Positions 31,939-41,227 of a stretch of 41,402 nt of DNA are shown in pieces. The stretch lies in assembly GCF_006539725.1 (NCBI RefSeq), contig NZ_BJNO01000032.1, positions 1 through 41,402 of the forward strand, written 5' to 3'. Below the pieces are notes generated by a model. It was not told the DNA's origin and did no database searches. It was given only the letters and a program-made list of their open reading frames with translations. Both the position numbers and the translations under genes were made by a program. The stretch comes from Klebsiella terrigena. Lineage in GTDB: Bacteria > Pseudomonadota > Gammaproteobacteria > Enterobacterales > Enterobacteriaceae. Each line of letters opens with the position of its first letter. The first letter of the stretch is position 1.

Positions 31939-34617
31939 ATGGCTGTTACTAATGTCGCTGAACTTAACGCACTTGTAGAGCGCGTAAAAAAAGCCCAGCG
32001 TGAATATGCCAGTTTCACTCAAGAACAAGTTGATAAGATCTTCCGTGCAGCCGCTCTGGCCGCCGCTGACGCTCGAATCCCTCTCGCAAAAATGGCCGTT
32101 GCCGAATCCGGAATGGGCATTATCGAAGACAAAGTGATCAAAAACCACTTCGCTTCTGAATACATCTATAACGCTTATAAAGATGAAAAGACCTGCGGTA
32201 TTCTCTCCGAAGACGATACCTTTGGTACCATCACCATCGCAGAGCCTATCGGTATTATTTGCGGTATCGTCCCAACGACGAACCCAACTTCTACAGCAAT
32301 CTTTAAATCACTGATCAGCCTGAAAACGCGTAACGCGATCATCTTCTCTCCGCATCCGCGTGCTAAAGATGCCACCAACAAAGCGGCTGACATCGTTCTG
32401 CAGGCTGCGATTGCTGCCGGCGCACCGAAAGACCTGATCGGTTGGATCGACCAGCCTTCCGTTGAGCTCTCCAACGCCCTGATGCACCACCCAGACATTA
32501 ACCTGATCCTTGCGACCGGTGGTCCGGGCATGGTTAAAGCGGCCTATAGCTCCGGTAAACCGGCTATCGGCGTAGGTGCTGGTAACACGCCGGTTGTTAT
32601 TGACGAAACCGCTGACATTAAACGTGCCGTTGCGTCGGTACTGATGTCCAAAACCTTCGATAACGGCGTTATCTGTGCATCTGAACAGTCCGTTGTCGTT
32701 GTTGATTCCGTCTACGACGCCGTTCGTGAACGTTTCGCCAGCCACGGCGGCTACCTGCTGCAGGGCAAAGAGCTGAAAGCGGTTCAGGACATCATCCTGA
32801 AAAACGGCGCGCTGAACGCCGCTATCGTTGGTCAGCCGGCATACAAAATTGCCGAACTGGCAGGCTTCACCGTTCCGACCACCACCAAAATTCTGATTGG
32901 TGAAGTGACCGACGTTGATGAAAGCGAGCCGTTTGCTCACGAAAAACTGTCTCCGACCCTGGCAATGTATCGCGCCAAAAACTTCGAAGACGCCGTGAAT
33001 AAAGCTGAAAAACTGGTGGCGATGGGCGGTATCGGTCATACCTCCTGCCTGTACACCGACCAGGATAACCAGCCTGCTCGCGTGGCCTTCTTCGGCCAGA
33101 TGATGAAAACCGCACGTATTCTGATTAACACCCCGGCTTCTCAGGGTGGTATCGGTGACCTGTATAACTTTAAGCTTGCGCCTTCCCTGACTCTGGGTTG
33201 TGGTTCCTGGGGTGGTAACTCCATCTCTGAAAACGTTGGTCCGAAACACCTGATCAACAAGAAAACCGTTGCTAAGCGAGCTGAAAACATGTTGTGGCAC
33301 AAACTTCCGAAATCTATCTACTTCCGTCGTGGCTCTCTGCCAATCGCACTGGATGAAGTGATTACTGATGGTCACAAACGCGCGCTGATCGTGACCGACC
33401 GCTTCCTGTTCAACAACGGCTATGCTGACCAGATCACCTCCGTGCTGAAGGCATCCGGCGTTGAAACCGAAGTGTTCTTTGAAGTTGAAGCTGACCCGAC
33501 TCTGACCGTGGTACGTAAAGGTGCAGACCTGGCCAACTCCTTCAAGCCGGACGTCATCATCGCCCTCGGCGGTGGTTCCCCGATGGATGCGGCGAAAATC
33601 ATGTGGGTGATGTACGAACATCCGGAAACCCACTTCGAAGACCTGGCGCTGCGCTTTATGGATATCCGTAAACGTATCTACAAGTTCCCGAAAATGGGCG
33701 TGAAAGCGAAAATGATCGCCGTCACTACCACTTCCGGTACCGGTTCTGAAGTGACCCCGTTTGCGGTCGTTACCGACGATGCGACCGGTCAGAAATATCC
33801 GCTGGCAGACTACGCGCTGACTCCGGATGTGGCGATTGTCGATGCTAACCTCGTCATGGATATGCCGAAGTCCCTGTGTGCCTTCGGTGGTCTGGATGCC
33901 GTTACTCACGCCCTGGAAGCCTACGTTTCCGTACTGGCATCTGAGTTCTCCGACGGCCAGGCTCTGCAGGCGCTGAAGCTGCTGAAAGAGTACCTGCCGG
34001 CGTCCTACCATGAAGGTTCTAAGAACCCGGTAGCGCGTGAACGCGTGCACAGTGCAGCGACTATTGCCGGTATCGCGTTTGCGAACGCCTTCCTCGGCGT
34101 ATGTCACTCGATGGCGCACAAGCTGGGCTCTCAGTTCCATATCCCGCACGGCCTGGCGAACGCCCTGCTGATTTGTAACGTTATCCGCTACAACGCGAAC
34201 GATAACCCAACCAAGCAGACCGCATTCAGCCAGTACGACCGTCCGCAGGCTCGTCGCCGCTACGCAGAAATTGCTGACCACCTGGGCCTGAGCGCACCTG
34301 GTGACCGCACTGCAGCGAAAATCGAGAAACTGCTGGCATGGCTGGAAAGCATTAAAGCTGAACTGGGTATTCCTAAGTCAATCCGCGAAGCTGGCGTGCA
34401 GGAAGCTGACTTCCTGGCCCACGTTGACAAGCTGTCTGAAGATGCATTCGATGACCAGTGCACCGGCGCTAACCCGCGCTATCCGCTGATTGCCGAACTG
34501 AAACAGATTCTGCTCGATACCTTCTACGGTAACGAGTTCAGCGAAGGCGAAGCTGCCGCTAAGAAAGAGACTGTTGCAGCACCGAAAGCCGATAAAAAAG
34601 CGAAAAAATCCGCTTAA
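31939..34617 (+). CDS. adhE: AdhE, bifunctional aldehyde-alcohol dehydrogenase
   Basis: 892 aa; E. coli has 891. The N-terminal half is a CoA-acylating acetaldehyde dehydrogenase with catalytic Cys246 in GVICASEQS. The C-terminal half is an iron-dependent alcohol dehydrogenase with GGGSPMDAAK for NAD binding and the metal-binding His stretch GVCHSMAHKLG with HIPHG. It reduces acetyl-CoA to ethanol in fermentation and assembles into spirosomes. The C-terminal tail is Lys/Ala-rich (KADKKAKKSA). Codon use is strongly biased, as expected for a highly expressed gene. Confidence 0.98.
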   Translation: MAVTNVAELNALVERVKKAQREYASFTQEQVDKIFRAAALAAADARIPLAKMAVAESGMGIIEDKVIKNHFASEYIYNAYKDEKTCGILSEDDTFGTITIAEPIGIICGIVPTTNPTSTAIFKSLISLKTRNAIIFSPHPRAKDATNKAADIVLQAAIAAGAPKDLIGWIDQPSVELSNALMHHPDINLILATGGPGMVKAAYSSGKPAIGVGAGNTPVVIDETADIKRAVASVLMSKTFDNGVICASEQSVVVVDSVYDAVRERFASHGGYLLQGKELKAVQDIILKNGALNAAIVGQPAYKIAELAGFTVPTTTKILIGEVTDVDESEPFAHEKLSPTLAMYRAKNFEDAVNKAEKLVAMGGIGHTSCLYTDQDNQPARVAFFGQMMKTARILINTPASQGGIGDLYNFKLAPSLTLGCGSWGGNSISENVGPKHLINKKTVAKRAENMLWHKLPKSIYFRRGSLPIALDEVITDGHKRALIVTDRFLFNNGYADQITSVLKASGVETEVFFEVEADPTLTVVRKGADLANSFKPDVIIALGGGSPMDAAKIMWVMYEHPETHFEDLALRFMDIRKRIYKFPKMGVKAKMIAVTTTSGTGSEVTPFAVVTDDATGQKYPLADYALTPDVAIVDANLVMDMPKSLCAFGGLDAVTHALEAYVSVLASEFSDGQALQALKLLKEYLPASYHEGSKNPVARERVHSAATIAGIAFANAFLGVCHSMAHKLGSQFHIPHGLANALLICNVIRYNANDNPTKQTAFSQYDRPQARRRYAEIADHLGLSAPGDRTAAKIEKLLAWLESIKAELGIPKSIREAGVQEADFLAHVDKLSEDAFDDQCTGANPRYPLIAELKQILLDTFYGNEFSEGEAAAKKETVAAPKADKKAKKSA

Positions 34618-34640
34618 TTTACGCCGGTAATCAATACGAG

Positions 34641-34668
34641 GCCTCATCTTTTGATGAGGCTTTTTTTT
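34641..34668 (+). terminator. adhE terminator
   Basis: GCCTCATC, loop TTTT, GATGAGGC, then T8, 23 nt after the adhE stop. Confidence 0.95.
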
Positions 34669-34803
34669 CGCCACTATTTTGCCAGGGGTCGCGCAACCGA
34701 CGCAGAGCGACGCTGAAGCAACAGACCGTCAATATATGCGGGAATTATACTGGGACGTCATCAGGCGCCTGGTGCGCGCCTGAGTGGGGCCGACGGAGGG
34801 AGG

Positions 34804-35421
34804 TTAGCAGGAGCGCTGCTTGTTTTGCACAAGCGTTAGAGAACCTTCTTTTAAGGCCTCTTTATAATGTTTACGGCAGACCGATACGTAGCGTTCATTG
34901 CCGCCAATAACTACCTGCTCGCCCTCGTTGTACGGCCGCCCTTCGCGATCGAGGCGCAGCACCATACTCGCCTTACGGCCACAAAAACAGATCGTTTTTA
35001 ATTCAACCAGCTTATCTGACCAGGCTAATAAATACTGGCTGCCGATAAACAGCTCCCCGCGAAAATCAGTACGCAGGCCGTAGCACAGCACCGGGATATC
35101 CAGCCCATCAACAACCTCGGATAGCTCATGCACCTGCTCACGGGTCAGAAACTGGCTCTCATCGACTAATACACAATGAACCGGCTGCTTTGCGTGCTCA
35201 TCGCTAATCTCGGCGAATAATGAAGTCTGCGGGTTAAACAGCCGGGCCGGCGATGAGAGTCCAATTCTTGAACTGACCTTACCGGAACCAAAGCGGTCAT
35301 CAATCTCAGCCGTATAAACTAAGGCACGCATGCCTCGTTCCTGATAATTGTATGAGGACTGCAGTAGCGCAGTCGACTTACCTGCATTCATTGCAGAATA
35401 GTAAAAATAAAGTTGTGCCAT
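34804..35421 (-). CDS. tdk: Thymidine kinase
   Basis: 205 aa from the ATG at 35421 ([16 protein letters not shown]), the E. coli length; the frame stays open another 216 nt upstream but has no family match there. Type II thymidine kinase. P-loop [10 protein letters not shown] (about residues 8-17), Walker B-like [10 protein letters not shown] with catalytic Glu, and zinc ribbon Cys in TICFCGRKA and SVCRKH. Salvages thymidine to dTMP. E. coli has Cys in place of the Ser in VDESQF; the C-terminal tail also differs. Confidence 0.96.
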   Translation of the reverse strand: MAQLYFYYSAMNAGKSTALLQSSYNYQERGMRALVYTAEIDDRFGSGKVSSRIGLSSPARLFNPQTSLFAEISDEHAKQPVHCVLVDESQFLTREQVHELSEVVDGLDIPVLCYGLRTDFRGELFIGSQYLLAWSDKLVELKTICFCGRKASMVLRLDREGRPYNEGEQVVIGGNERYVSVCRKHYKEALKEGSLTLVQNKQRSC

Positions 35422-35908
35422 CGGCTGCATAACCCCAATAAATGTGTTTAATCGCGGCAGGATTGTAGCATATTTTCTGCCGCTGTCGGCCCCTTCAGGG
35501 ATGGGCGGGAGGTGTATGTTGCGCCAGCCGGCTTCTGAAAGATTAAGCCTCTTAATACAATCATGCCATCGGTTATTTGCCCTCACCGCGGGGTGCAACC
35601 GGCTGGAGCAGTTGTCCTTTCGTGCGAATCGGTGCATTTTGCAGGCGGTTATAACGGATTTTGTTCAGCGTTTTATATTAAACATCACTGTAACTAATGC
35701 GCTAATACTGAAGGGGGATATTTATCCCTGCAAAGTATAATTTTACTCCCTGTCCGCTGGGAAAAGCATACTATCTCAGGGTTTTAGCTTGCGGTGCCGG
35801 TTAAGCTATAAGCGAGAAAGATGTGAACTGGCACGAAAAATTTAACTTAAATTAATTAATTACCGGGACAAATAACAAGTAATTTTGAATTCCTTACATT
35901 CTACCCTA
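35422..35908. other. Intergenic region between tdk and hns
   Basis: About 490 nt upstream of both divergent genes. The tdk half is moderately GC and open in several frames without family similarity. The hns half (about 35820-35908) is AT-rich with A/T tracts and ATTAATTAATTA, consistent with the curved, H-NS- and Fis-bound region upstream of hns in E. coli. No ORF or RNA gene is supported. Confidence 0.5.
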
Positions 35909-35937
35909 TTGCACATCTGATTATATCGCTCTATTAT
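35909..35937 (+). promoter_or_regulatory. hns promoter
   Basis: TTGCAC (35909-35914), 17-nt spacer, TATTAT (35932-35937), 44 nt before the hns ATG. The leader AACAAACCACCCC...GTTTGAGATTACTACA closely resembles the E. coli hns leader, including the DsrA-target start region. Confidence 0.8.
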
Positions 35938-35981
35938 TAGTTCAACAAACCACCCCACAATATAAGTTTGAGATTACTACA

Positions 35982-36389
35982 ATGAGCGAAGCACTTAAAA
36001 TTTTGAACAACATCCGTACTCTTCGTGCGCAGGCGAGAGAATGCACCCTTGAAACGCTAGAAGAAATGCTGGAAAAATTAGAAGTTGTCGTTAACGAACG
36101 TCGCGAAGAAGAAAGCGCTGCGGCTGCAGAAATTGAAGAGCGTACTCGTAAACTGCAACAATACCGTGAAATGCTGATCGCTGATGGTATTGACCCGAAT
36201 GAACTGCTGAGCACCATGGCTGCAGTTAAAGCGGGCACCAAAGCCAAACGCGCAGCACGTCCGGCGAAATATAGCTACGTTGATGAAAACGGCGAAACCA
36301 AAACCTGGACTGGTCAGGGCCGCACCCCGGCAGTGATCAAAAAAGCGATGGATGAGCAGGGCAAATCTCTGGACGATTTCCTGCTGTAA
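35982..36389 (+). CDS. hns: H-NS, nucleoid-associated silencer
   Basis: 135 aa; E. coli H-NS has 137. The N-terminal coiled-coil oligomerisation domain (1-64) is nearly invariant, followed by a linker ([20 protein letters not shown]). The DNA-binding domain has the AT-hook-like TGQGRTP loop that inserts into the minor groove of AT-rich DNA. The C-terminus ends DDFLL, lacking the last residues (IKQ) of E. coli. It silences AT-rich and horizontally acquired genes. Confidence 0.98.
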   Translation: MSEALKILNNIRTLRAQARECTLETLEEMLEKLEVVVNERREEESAAAAEIEERTRKLQQYREMLIADGIDPNELLSTMAAVKAGTKAKRAARPAKYSYVDENGETKTWTGQGRTPAVIKKAMDEQGKSLDDFLL

Positions 36390-36404
36390 TAAATCGTCAG
36401 ATTT

Positions 36405-36434
36405 GAAAAATCCCGCTTCGGCGGGATTTTTTTT
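36405..36434 (+). terminator. hns terminator
   Basis: TCCCGC, loop TTCG, GCGGGA then T8 (36411-36434), with A5 on the other side. Confidence 0.95.
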
Positions 36435-36451
36435 ATCTTAACTTGCGGCGA

Positions 36452-36486
36452 TAAAAAAGCCGGGGAACAATACCTGCACCCCGGCT
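36452..36486 (-). terminator. galU terminator
   Basis: On the minus strand AGCCGGGG, 13-nt loop, CCCCGGCT and TTTTT, starting about 25 nt after the galU stop. Convergent with hns. Confidence 0.9.
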
Positions 36487-36510
36487 CTGATATCTAAAGA
36501 TAACGATTAC

Positions 36511-37413
36511 TTACTTAGCGATTGCTTTTTCCAGCCAGTCTTTAAAATCTGCGCCGAGCGTTTTATGGCGCACGCCATATTCAACGAAAGCCTGCATGTA
36601 ACCGAGTTTATTACCACAGTCATGGCTCTTACCCTTCATATGGTAGGCTTCAACCGTTTCCTTCTCGATCAGCATATCGATGGCATCAGTCAGCTGGATT
36701 TCATCGCCTGCGCCCGGAGGAGTTTTAGCCAGCAGCGGCCAAATATCCGCGCTCAGCACGTAACGACCAACGACGGCCAGATTGGAAGGTGCAACGTCGG
36801 CTTTCGGCTTTTCCACCACGCCAACCATCGGCACGCTTTCGCCCGGCTGCAGGGACAGTCCCTTGCAATCAACAACGCCATAGGCGGTGACGTCGGCTAC
36901 CGGCTCAACCATAATCTGGCTGGATCCGGTTTCGTCGAAACGAGCCATCATTTCCGCCAGGTTATCGCGGCTCAGGTCGGATTCAAACTCATCCAGAATA
37001 ACGTCCGGCAGAATAACCGCTACCGGCTCGTCGCCCACGACCGGATGCGCGCACAGCACGGCATGGCCAAGGCCTTTAGCGAGGCCCTGACGAACCTGCA
37101 TAATGGTGACGTGCGGCGGACAAATAGATTGGACTTCTTCCAGAAGCTGACGTTTTACACGTTTTTCCAGCATTGCTTCCAGTTCAAAACTGGTATCGAA
37201 ATGGTTTTCGATAGAATTTTTGGAAGAGTGCGTTACCAGAACAATTTCAGTAATCCCGGCCGCAATACATTCGTTAACAACATACTGAATTAAAGGCTTA
37301 TCTACCAGTGGCAGCATTTCTTTCGGAATAGCCTTGGTAGCGGGCAGCATCCTGGTGCCTAATCCCGCAACCGGGATAACAGCTTTTCTTACTTTAGAAT
37401 TAACGGCAGCCAT
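36511..37413 (-). CDS. galU: UTP-glucose-1-phosphate uridylyltransferase
   Basis: 300 aa; E. coli GalU has 302. Nucleotidyltransferase fold with the N-terminal signature [21 protein letters not shown] and the sugar-phosphate region VVEKPKAD. Makes UDP-glucose for LPS core, capsule, trehalose and galactose metabolism. ATG preceded by AGGAG. Lone gene between hns and rssB. Confidence 0.97.
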   Translation of the reverse strand: MAAVNSKVRKAVIPVAGLGTRMLPATKAIPKEMLPLVDKPLIQYVVNECIAAGITEIVLVTHSSKNSIENHFDTSFELEAMLEKRVKRQLLEEVQSICPPHVTIMQVRQGLAKGLGHAVLCAHPVVGDEPVAVILPDVILDEFESDLSRDNLAEMMARFDETGSSQIMVEPVADVTAYGVVDCKGLSLQPGESVPMVGVVEKPKADVAPSNLAVVGRYVLSADIWPLLAKTPPGAGDEIQLTDAIDMLIEKETVEAYHMKGKSHDCGNKLGYMQAFVEYGVRHKTLGADFKDWLEKAIAK

Positions 37414-37608
37414 TGAAATCTCCTGGACTGTATGTTTTTTAAACTAGCCATAATAATAACGCACCCAGTATATCAGCCCATCCAGGTAAGCCTGGTCTGA
37501 AAGGTGCGGATTTTCTCGAATTAGGACTTATACGTATAAAACCCATCGATAGTATCACTGCCAAAGAGAGAGCGGTAATCCTACCAGCGTGAAAATAAAC
37601 TTAACTGT

Positions 37609-38622
37609 TCATTCCGCAGACAACATCAGGCGTAAACGGCCGCCAGCCCCCCAAATTTGGCACTGCCACGAGGAGCAGCGCTGGCTAATTTGGTTGAGAT
37701 AAGCATTACCTAATGTGCCAAGCGGTACACCATTACTAATCTGTATTTGATGTTCTCCGGTATTGAGCGTGCCGTTTAACCCCGCCGATACCAAAATCAA
37801 ATTTTTCAACCCGCTGTGGTAATAACCCACCAGCAGCGGAAATTGCCCCGGCAAATTCGCCTGACGAAGCAGCTGGTTGACCTGCTTTAACAGCCCGGTC
37901 ATTTCCGGCAGGCGCTGGCCTTGATGAGCAAGCTGTTCCTGAAGTAGACCGTTAAACAGCGCGCGCAGCAGCAGCGCCGCGAGAACGCCATTATCACCTG
38001 CTCGTGTGACATCCAGACAGTAAAATGCCAAATCATTTTCTGATAATGGCGCAATATCGAGAACCAGGCCAGGCCTGTCAGCGGTGACCAGCTGGCGATA
38101 GTGGATGCGGCAGTGCGATATTTCCTGCTGCACCGGAGGCTGTAGCTCCTGTAGCAGCCTGGACGCGGCGCTCGGGTCGCTGACCAGCGCATCCCAGTCC
38201 TCAAACAGCCGCTCCTCCTCTTCCACACGCGAGCTGAACATGTGGGGATAGAGGCAGGCGTAAACCGTTTCACGCAGGCGGTTAAAATCTTTTACCGGCT
38301 TAAGCAGAACATCCTGCACGCCAAGACGCAGCGCCTTAGCAATATCCGCCATATTTTCCGTCGCTGAAATCATCAGAATCGGCATCTGTTCGCCCTGGTT
38401 ACGCAGATACTCCACCAGCTGGAGTCCATTCATGCGCGGCATCGAGATATCGCAGATCATCAGGTCGGGCTTTGACTCGGCCATTTTTTGTAGTGCCTCA
38501 ACGCCATCCTCAGCCTGCACGGTCGTCGCGCCTAGCGAGGTTAACCAGGAGTGCAAAAGAGTGCGGAAAACGGGCTCGTCTTCAACGATCAGAATTTGTT
38601 TCCCCGCCAATGGCTGCGTCAT
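37609..38622 (-). CDS. rssB: RssB, adaptor for sigma-S proteolysis
   Basis: 337 aa, the E. coli length. N-terminal receiver domain with phospho-acceptor Asp58 in LMICDISMP, acidic pocket in IVEDEP and Lys in LLKPVKD. The C-terminal half is a degenerate PP2C-phosphatase-like domain. Delivers sigma-S to ClpXP during growth. ATG follows GAGGAGAG. Downstream of rssA in the same direction, as in E. coli. Confidence 0.96.
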   Translation of the reverse strand: MTQPLAGKQILIVEDEPVFRTLLHSWLTSLGATTVQAEDGVEALQKMAESKPDLMICDISMPRMNGLQLVEYLRNQGEQMPILMISATENMADIAKALRLGVQDVLLKPVKDFNRLRETVYACLYPHMFSSRVEEEERLFEDWDALVSDPSAASRLLQELQPPVQQEISHCRIHYRQLVTADRPGLVLDIAPLSENDLAFYCLDVTRAGDNGVLAALLLRALFNGLLQEQLAHQGQRLPEMTGLLKQVNQLLRQANLPGQFPLLVGYYHSGLKNLILVSAGLNGTLNTGEHQIQISNGVPLGTLGNAYLNQISQRCSSWQCQIWGAGGRLRLMLSAE

Positions 38623-38711
38623 GATCTCTCCTCTGGCTGACGATAATTAAATATTGGCATGCAATTCACACTATCGCCTGTCAGAATTTACTGAAGTCTA
38701 AGTCAAGGGCG

Positions 38712-39614
38712 TCACGCCGAGGCGCGCACCAAAGGTAATAGTTCATCCATCTTTTTTTCCACCGCCAGGTGACCGGCAGCAATCGCCTCACCGGCGCGAT
38801 GAAAATCAAGAGTAGATATTTGTGGGCAAAAGGGCTGTAGCAGAATATCCGGTGGGTCACCCGCCATACGGTTGCGCTTCAGGCGATTTTCCAGCACCTG
38901 AATAGAGGTGGACATAATCTCCATTGCCGTAGGCGTAGCGGTGGTCGTCTGCCGGGAGGTCATTCCCGTCAGCCGAGCGCGCAGGCGCGAATGCCAGGAA
39001 AAGTCTTTTTCATCTTCAGCTCGCGGCTTCTCGATAGACCATAAATCCTGCTGCATCAGATGCGCATCGTGCTGAAGATCGACGGCGATGACGATGTCGG
39101 CCCCCAGCGCGCGCGTCAAAGAGACCGGGACGGGATTGACGACGGCGCCGTCTACCAGCCAGTAGCCATTGTGCATGACGGGCGACATCAGGCCGGGCAT
39201 GCTGCAGGAGGCGCGTACCGCCAGATGCAAATCGCCTTCGGTAAACCACAGTTCGCGGCCGGTGCTCAGATTGGTTGCCACCGCCGCAAACCGGCGATCG
39301 CAGCGTTCAATTTCGGCGGTAGGCAGGACTAGTCGAAATTGATTGAATACCCGCTCCCCGCGCAGCAGGCCGCCGCGACGCCAGGAGAGATCCATTAACC
39401 GCAGCACGTCCCAGTTGCTAAACGAACATACCCATCGTTCCAGTACCGGAAGACGGTTGCAGGCGTAGGCCGCGCCAACCAGCGATCCGATAGAGCATCC
39501 TGCAACAACGTCAATTTCAATACCTGCCCGCTGTAGCGCTTTAATCACACCAATATGCGACCACCCTCGGGCAGCTCCCGCCCCTAAGGCCAGACCAATC
39601 TTAAGCTTTCTCAT
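38712..39614 (-). CDS. rssA: RssA, patatin-like phospholipase family protein
   Basis: 300 aa from the ATG at 39614 (MRKLKIGLALGAGAARG), as in E. coli (301). Patatin fold: oxyanion-hole Gly-rich segment GAGAARG (11-17), nucleophile Ser41 in GCSIG, catalytic Asp155 in VDGAVVNP. Predicted serine lipid hydrolase; substrate unknown. Upstream of rssB, likely cotranscribed. Confidence 0.95.
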   Translation of the reverse strand: MRKLKIGLALGAGAARGWSHIGVIKALQRAGIEIDVVAGCSIGSLVGAAYACNRLPVLERWVCSFSNWDVLRLMDLSWRRGGLLRGERVFNQFRLVLPTAEIERCDRRFAAVATNLSTGRELWFTEGDLHLAVRASCSMPGLMSPVMHNGYWLVDGAVVNPVPVSLTRALGADIVIAVDLQHDAHLMQQDLWSIEKPRAEDEKDFSWHSRLRARLTGMTSRQTTTATPTAMEIMSTSIQVLENRLKRNRMAGDPPDILLQPFCPQISTLDFHRAGEAIAAGHLAVEKKMDELLPLVRASA

Positions 39615-39725
39615 TATTACCGATACACATCCTTCCACCGCGAACATGGCATCATCGCCACAGCTCAGTTAACATAAAACACTTTGGCGTCGATGCGCCG
39701 TCATTCTTTTTCCATGGAGGCCGCT

Positions 39726-40184
39726 TTGTCGCCATTATGTCCCTGTGGCAGCGCTCTGCAGTATAGCGCATGTTGCCAGCGTTATCTGGACGGCGCGCTG
39801 CCAGCGCCAGGCCCGTCACAGCTGATGCGATCCCGCTACAGCGCGTTTGTTATGAAAGATGCCGATTATCTGATTAAAACCTGGCACCCCTCTTGCCATG
39901 CGCAGCAGTTCCGCGCGGATCTGGAGAGCGGTTTTGCCAAAACGCACTGGCTGGGCCTGAGCGTCTTTGCCGCAGATGAAGGGCGAAATCCCGATGAAGG
40001 ATTCGTCAGCTTTATTGCACGATTTAACGACGATAACCGTTGCGGCGTAATTATTGAACGTTCCAGATTCTTAAAAGAAAATGGACAGTGGTACTATATC
40101 GACGGCACGCGACCGCTGGTTGGTCGTAACGACCCCTGCCCTTGTGGCTCAGGTAAAAAATTTAAAAAATGCTGCGGCCAGTAA
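39726..40184 (+). CDS. ychJ: YchJ, SEC-C zinc-motif protein (TTG start)
   Basis: 152 aa from TTG at 39726, which sits 5 nt after a perfect GGAGG and gives [16 protein letters not shown], matching the E. coli N-terminus and exact length. An ATG at 39714 overlaps the Shine-Dalgarno and is less likely. N- and C-terminal SEC-C zinc motifs ([28 protein letters not shown]) flank an NTF2-like central domain ([17 protein letters not shown]). UPF0225 family; function unknown, perhaps a protein-targeting or chaperone-associated factor by SecA/SecB-like motif. Confidence 0.93.
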   Translation: MSPLCPCGSALQYSACCQRYLDGALPAPGPSQLMRSRYSAFVMKDADYLIKTWHPSCHAQQFRADLESGFAKTHWLGLSVFAADEGRNPDEGFVSFIARFNDDNRCGVIIERSRFLKENGQWYYIDGTRPLVGRNDPCPCGSGKKFKKCCGQ

Positions 40185-40226
40185 ACCGGCGTCAGCAATA
40201 GCAAACACTACAGGATTTCCCCCGCG

Positions 40227-41069
40227 ATGCATTCATTACAACGTAAAGTACTACGCACTATTTGCCCTGATCAGAAAGGACTCATCGCGCGTATCACCAA
40301 CATTTGCTACAAGCACGAGCTGAACATCGTGCAAAACAACGAGTTTGTCGATCACCGGACCGGCCGCTTCTTTATGCGCACCGAGCTGGAAGGTATTTTC
40401 AATGATGCCATTCTGCTGGCCGATTTGGATAGCGCTCTGCCGGAGGGTTCGATTCGCGAGCTGACGCCTGCGGGTCGCCGCCGCGTGGTCATTCTGGTCA
40501 CCAAAGAAGCACACTGCCTCGGCGATCTGCTGATGAAAGCTAACTACGGCGGCCTGGATGTGGAGATTGCCGCGGTTATCGGTAATCACGAGACGCTGCG
40601 TACGCTGGTTGAACGTTTTGATATTCCGTTCCAGCTGGTCAGCCATGAAGGCCTGACGCGTGAAGAGCACGATAAGCAGATGGGCGATGCTATCGAAGCG
40701 TTAGCGCCGGACTATGTGGTGCTGGCGAAATATATGCGCGTGCTGACGCCAGAGTTCGTCTCCCGCTTCCCGAACCAGATTATCAATATCCACCACTCAT
40801 TCCTGCCAGCCTTTATTGGCGCACGTCCGTATCATCAGGCCTACGAGCGCGGTGTGAAAATCATCGGCGCCACCGCGCACTATGTAAACGATAATTTGGA
40901 TGAAGGCCCGATCATTATGCAGGACGTGATTCATGTCGATCACACCTACACCGCGGAAGATATGATGCGTGCCGGCCGCGATGTTGAGAAGAACGTGCTG
41001 AGCCGTGCTCTGTATCAGGTGCTGGCGCAGCGCGTGTTCGTTTACGGCAACCGAACGATTATTCTTTAA
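40227..41069 (+). CDS. purU: Formyltetrahydrofolate deformylase
   Basis: 280 aa, the E. coli length and nearly identical. N-terminal ACT domain (about 1-85; senses Met/Gly balance in E. coli) and C-terminal formyltransferase-like hydrolase domain with NIHHSFLPAFIGA and the catalytic Asp near DNLDEGPIIMQ. Hydrolyses 10-formyl-THF to formate and THF, feeding PurT. ATG has only a weak AGGAT upstream. Adjacent to the tyrT locus as in E. coli. Confidence 0.98.
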   Translation: MHSLQRKVLRTICPDQKGLIARITNICYKHELNIVQNNEFVDHRTGRFFMRTELEGIFNDAILLADLDSALPEGSIRELTPAGRRRVVILVTKEAHCLGDLLMKANYGGLDVEIAAVIGNHETLRTLVERFDIPFQLVSHEGLTREEHDKQMGDAIEALAPDYVVLAKYMRVLTPEFVSRFPNQIINIHHSFLPAFIGARPYHQAYERGVKIIGATAHYVNDNLDEGPIIMQDVIHVDHTYTAEDMMRAGRDVEKNVLSRALYQVLAQRVFVYGNRTIIL

Positions 41070-41150
41070 TCGATAGATAAATTAGCTGGTTAGCTTTGCG
41101 TCTTTGCGCGCAAAAAGCAGGCAACCAGTTTATTTTTATCAACGGAATGC

Positions 41151-41190
41151 TTTACAGGGGCGCGTCATTTGGTATGATGCGCCCCGCTTC
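41151..41190 (+). promoter_or_regulatory. tyrT stable-RNA promoter
   Basis: TTTACA (41151-41156), 16-nt spacer, TATGAT (41173-41178) and the GC-rich discriminator GCGCCCCGC. The stretch is almost base-for-base the E. coli tyrT promoter, including its stringent-control discriminator. Upstream 41090-41150 is AT-rich, as expected for Fis activation sites. Confidence 0.9.
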
Positions 41191-41227
41191 CCCAGAAGGA
41201 AGCAGGCCAGTATTAGCATTACCCCGT

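Noticed and set aside
32308-34281. 657-codon minus-strand frame antisense to adhE
   Set aside because: Shadow of the strongly codon-biased adhE; composition (His/Arg/Gln/Val/Phe-rich) is typical of an antisense shadow and no domain is visible.
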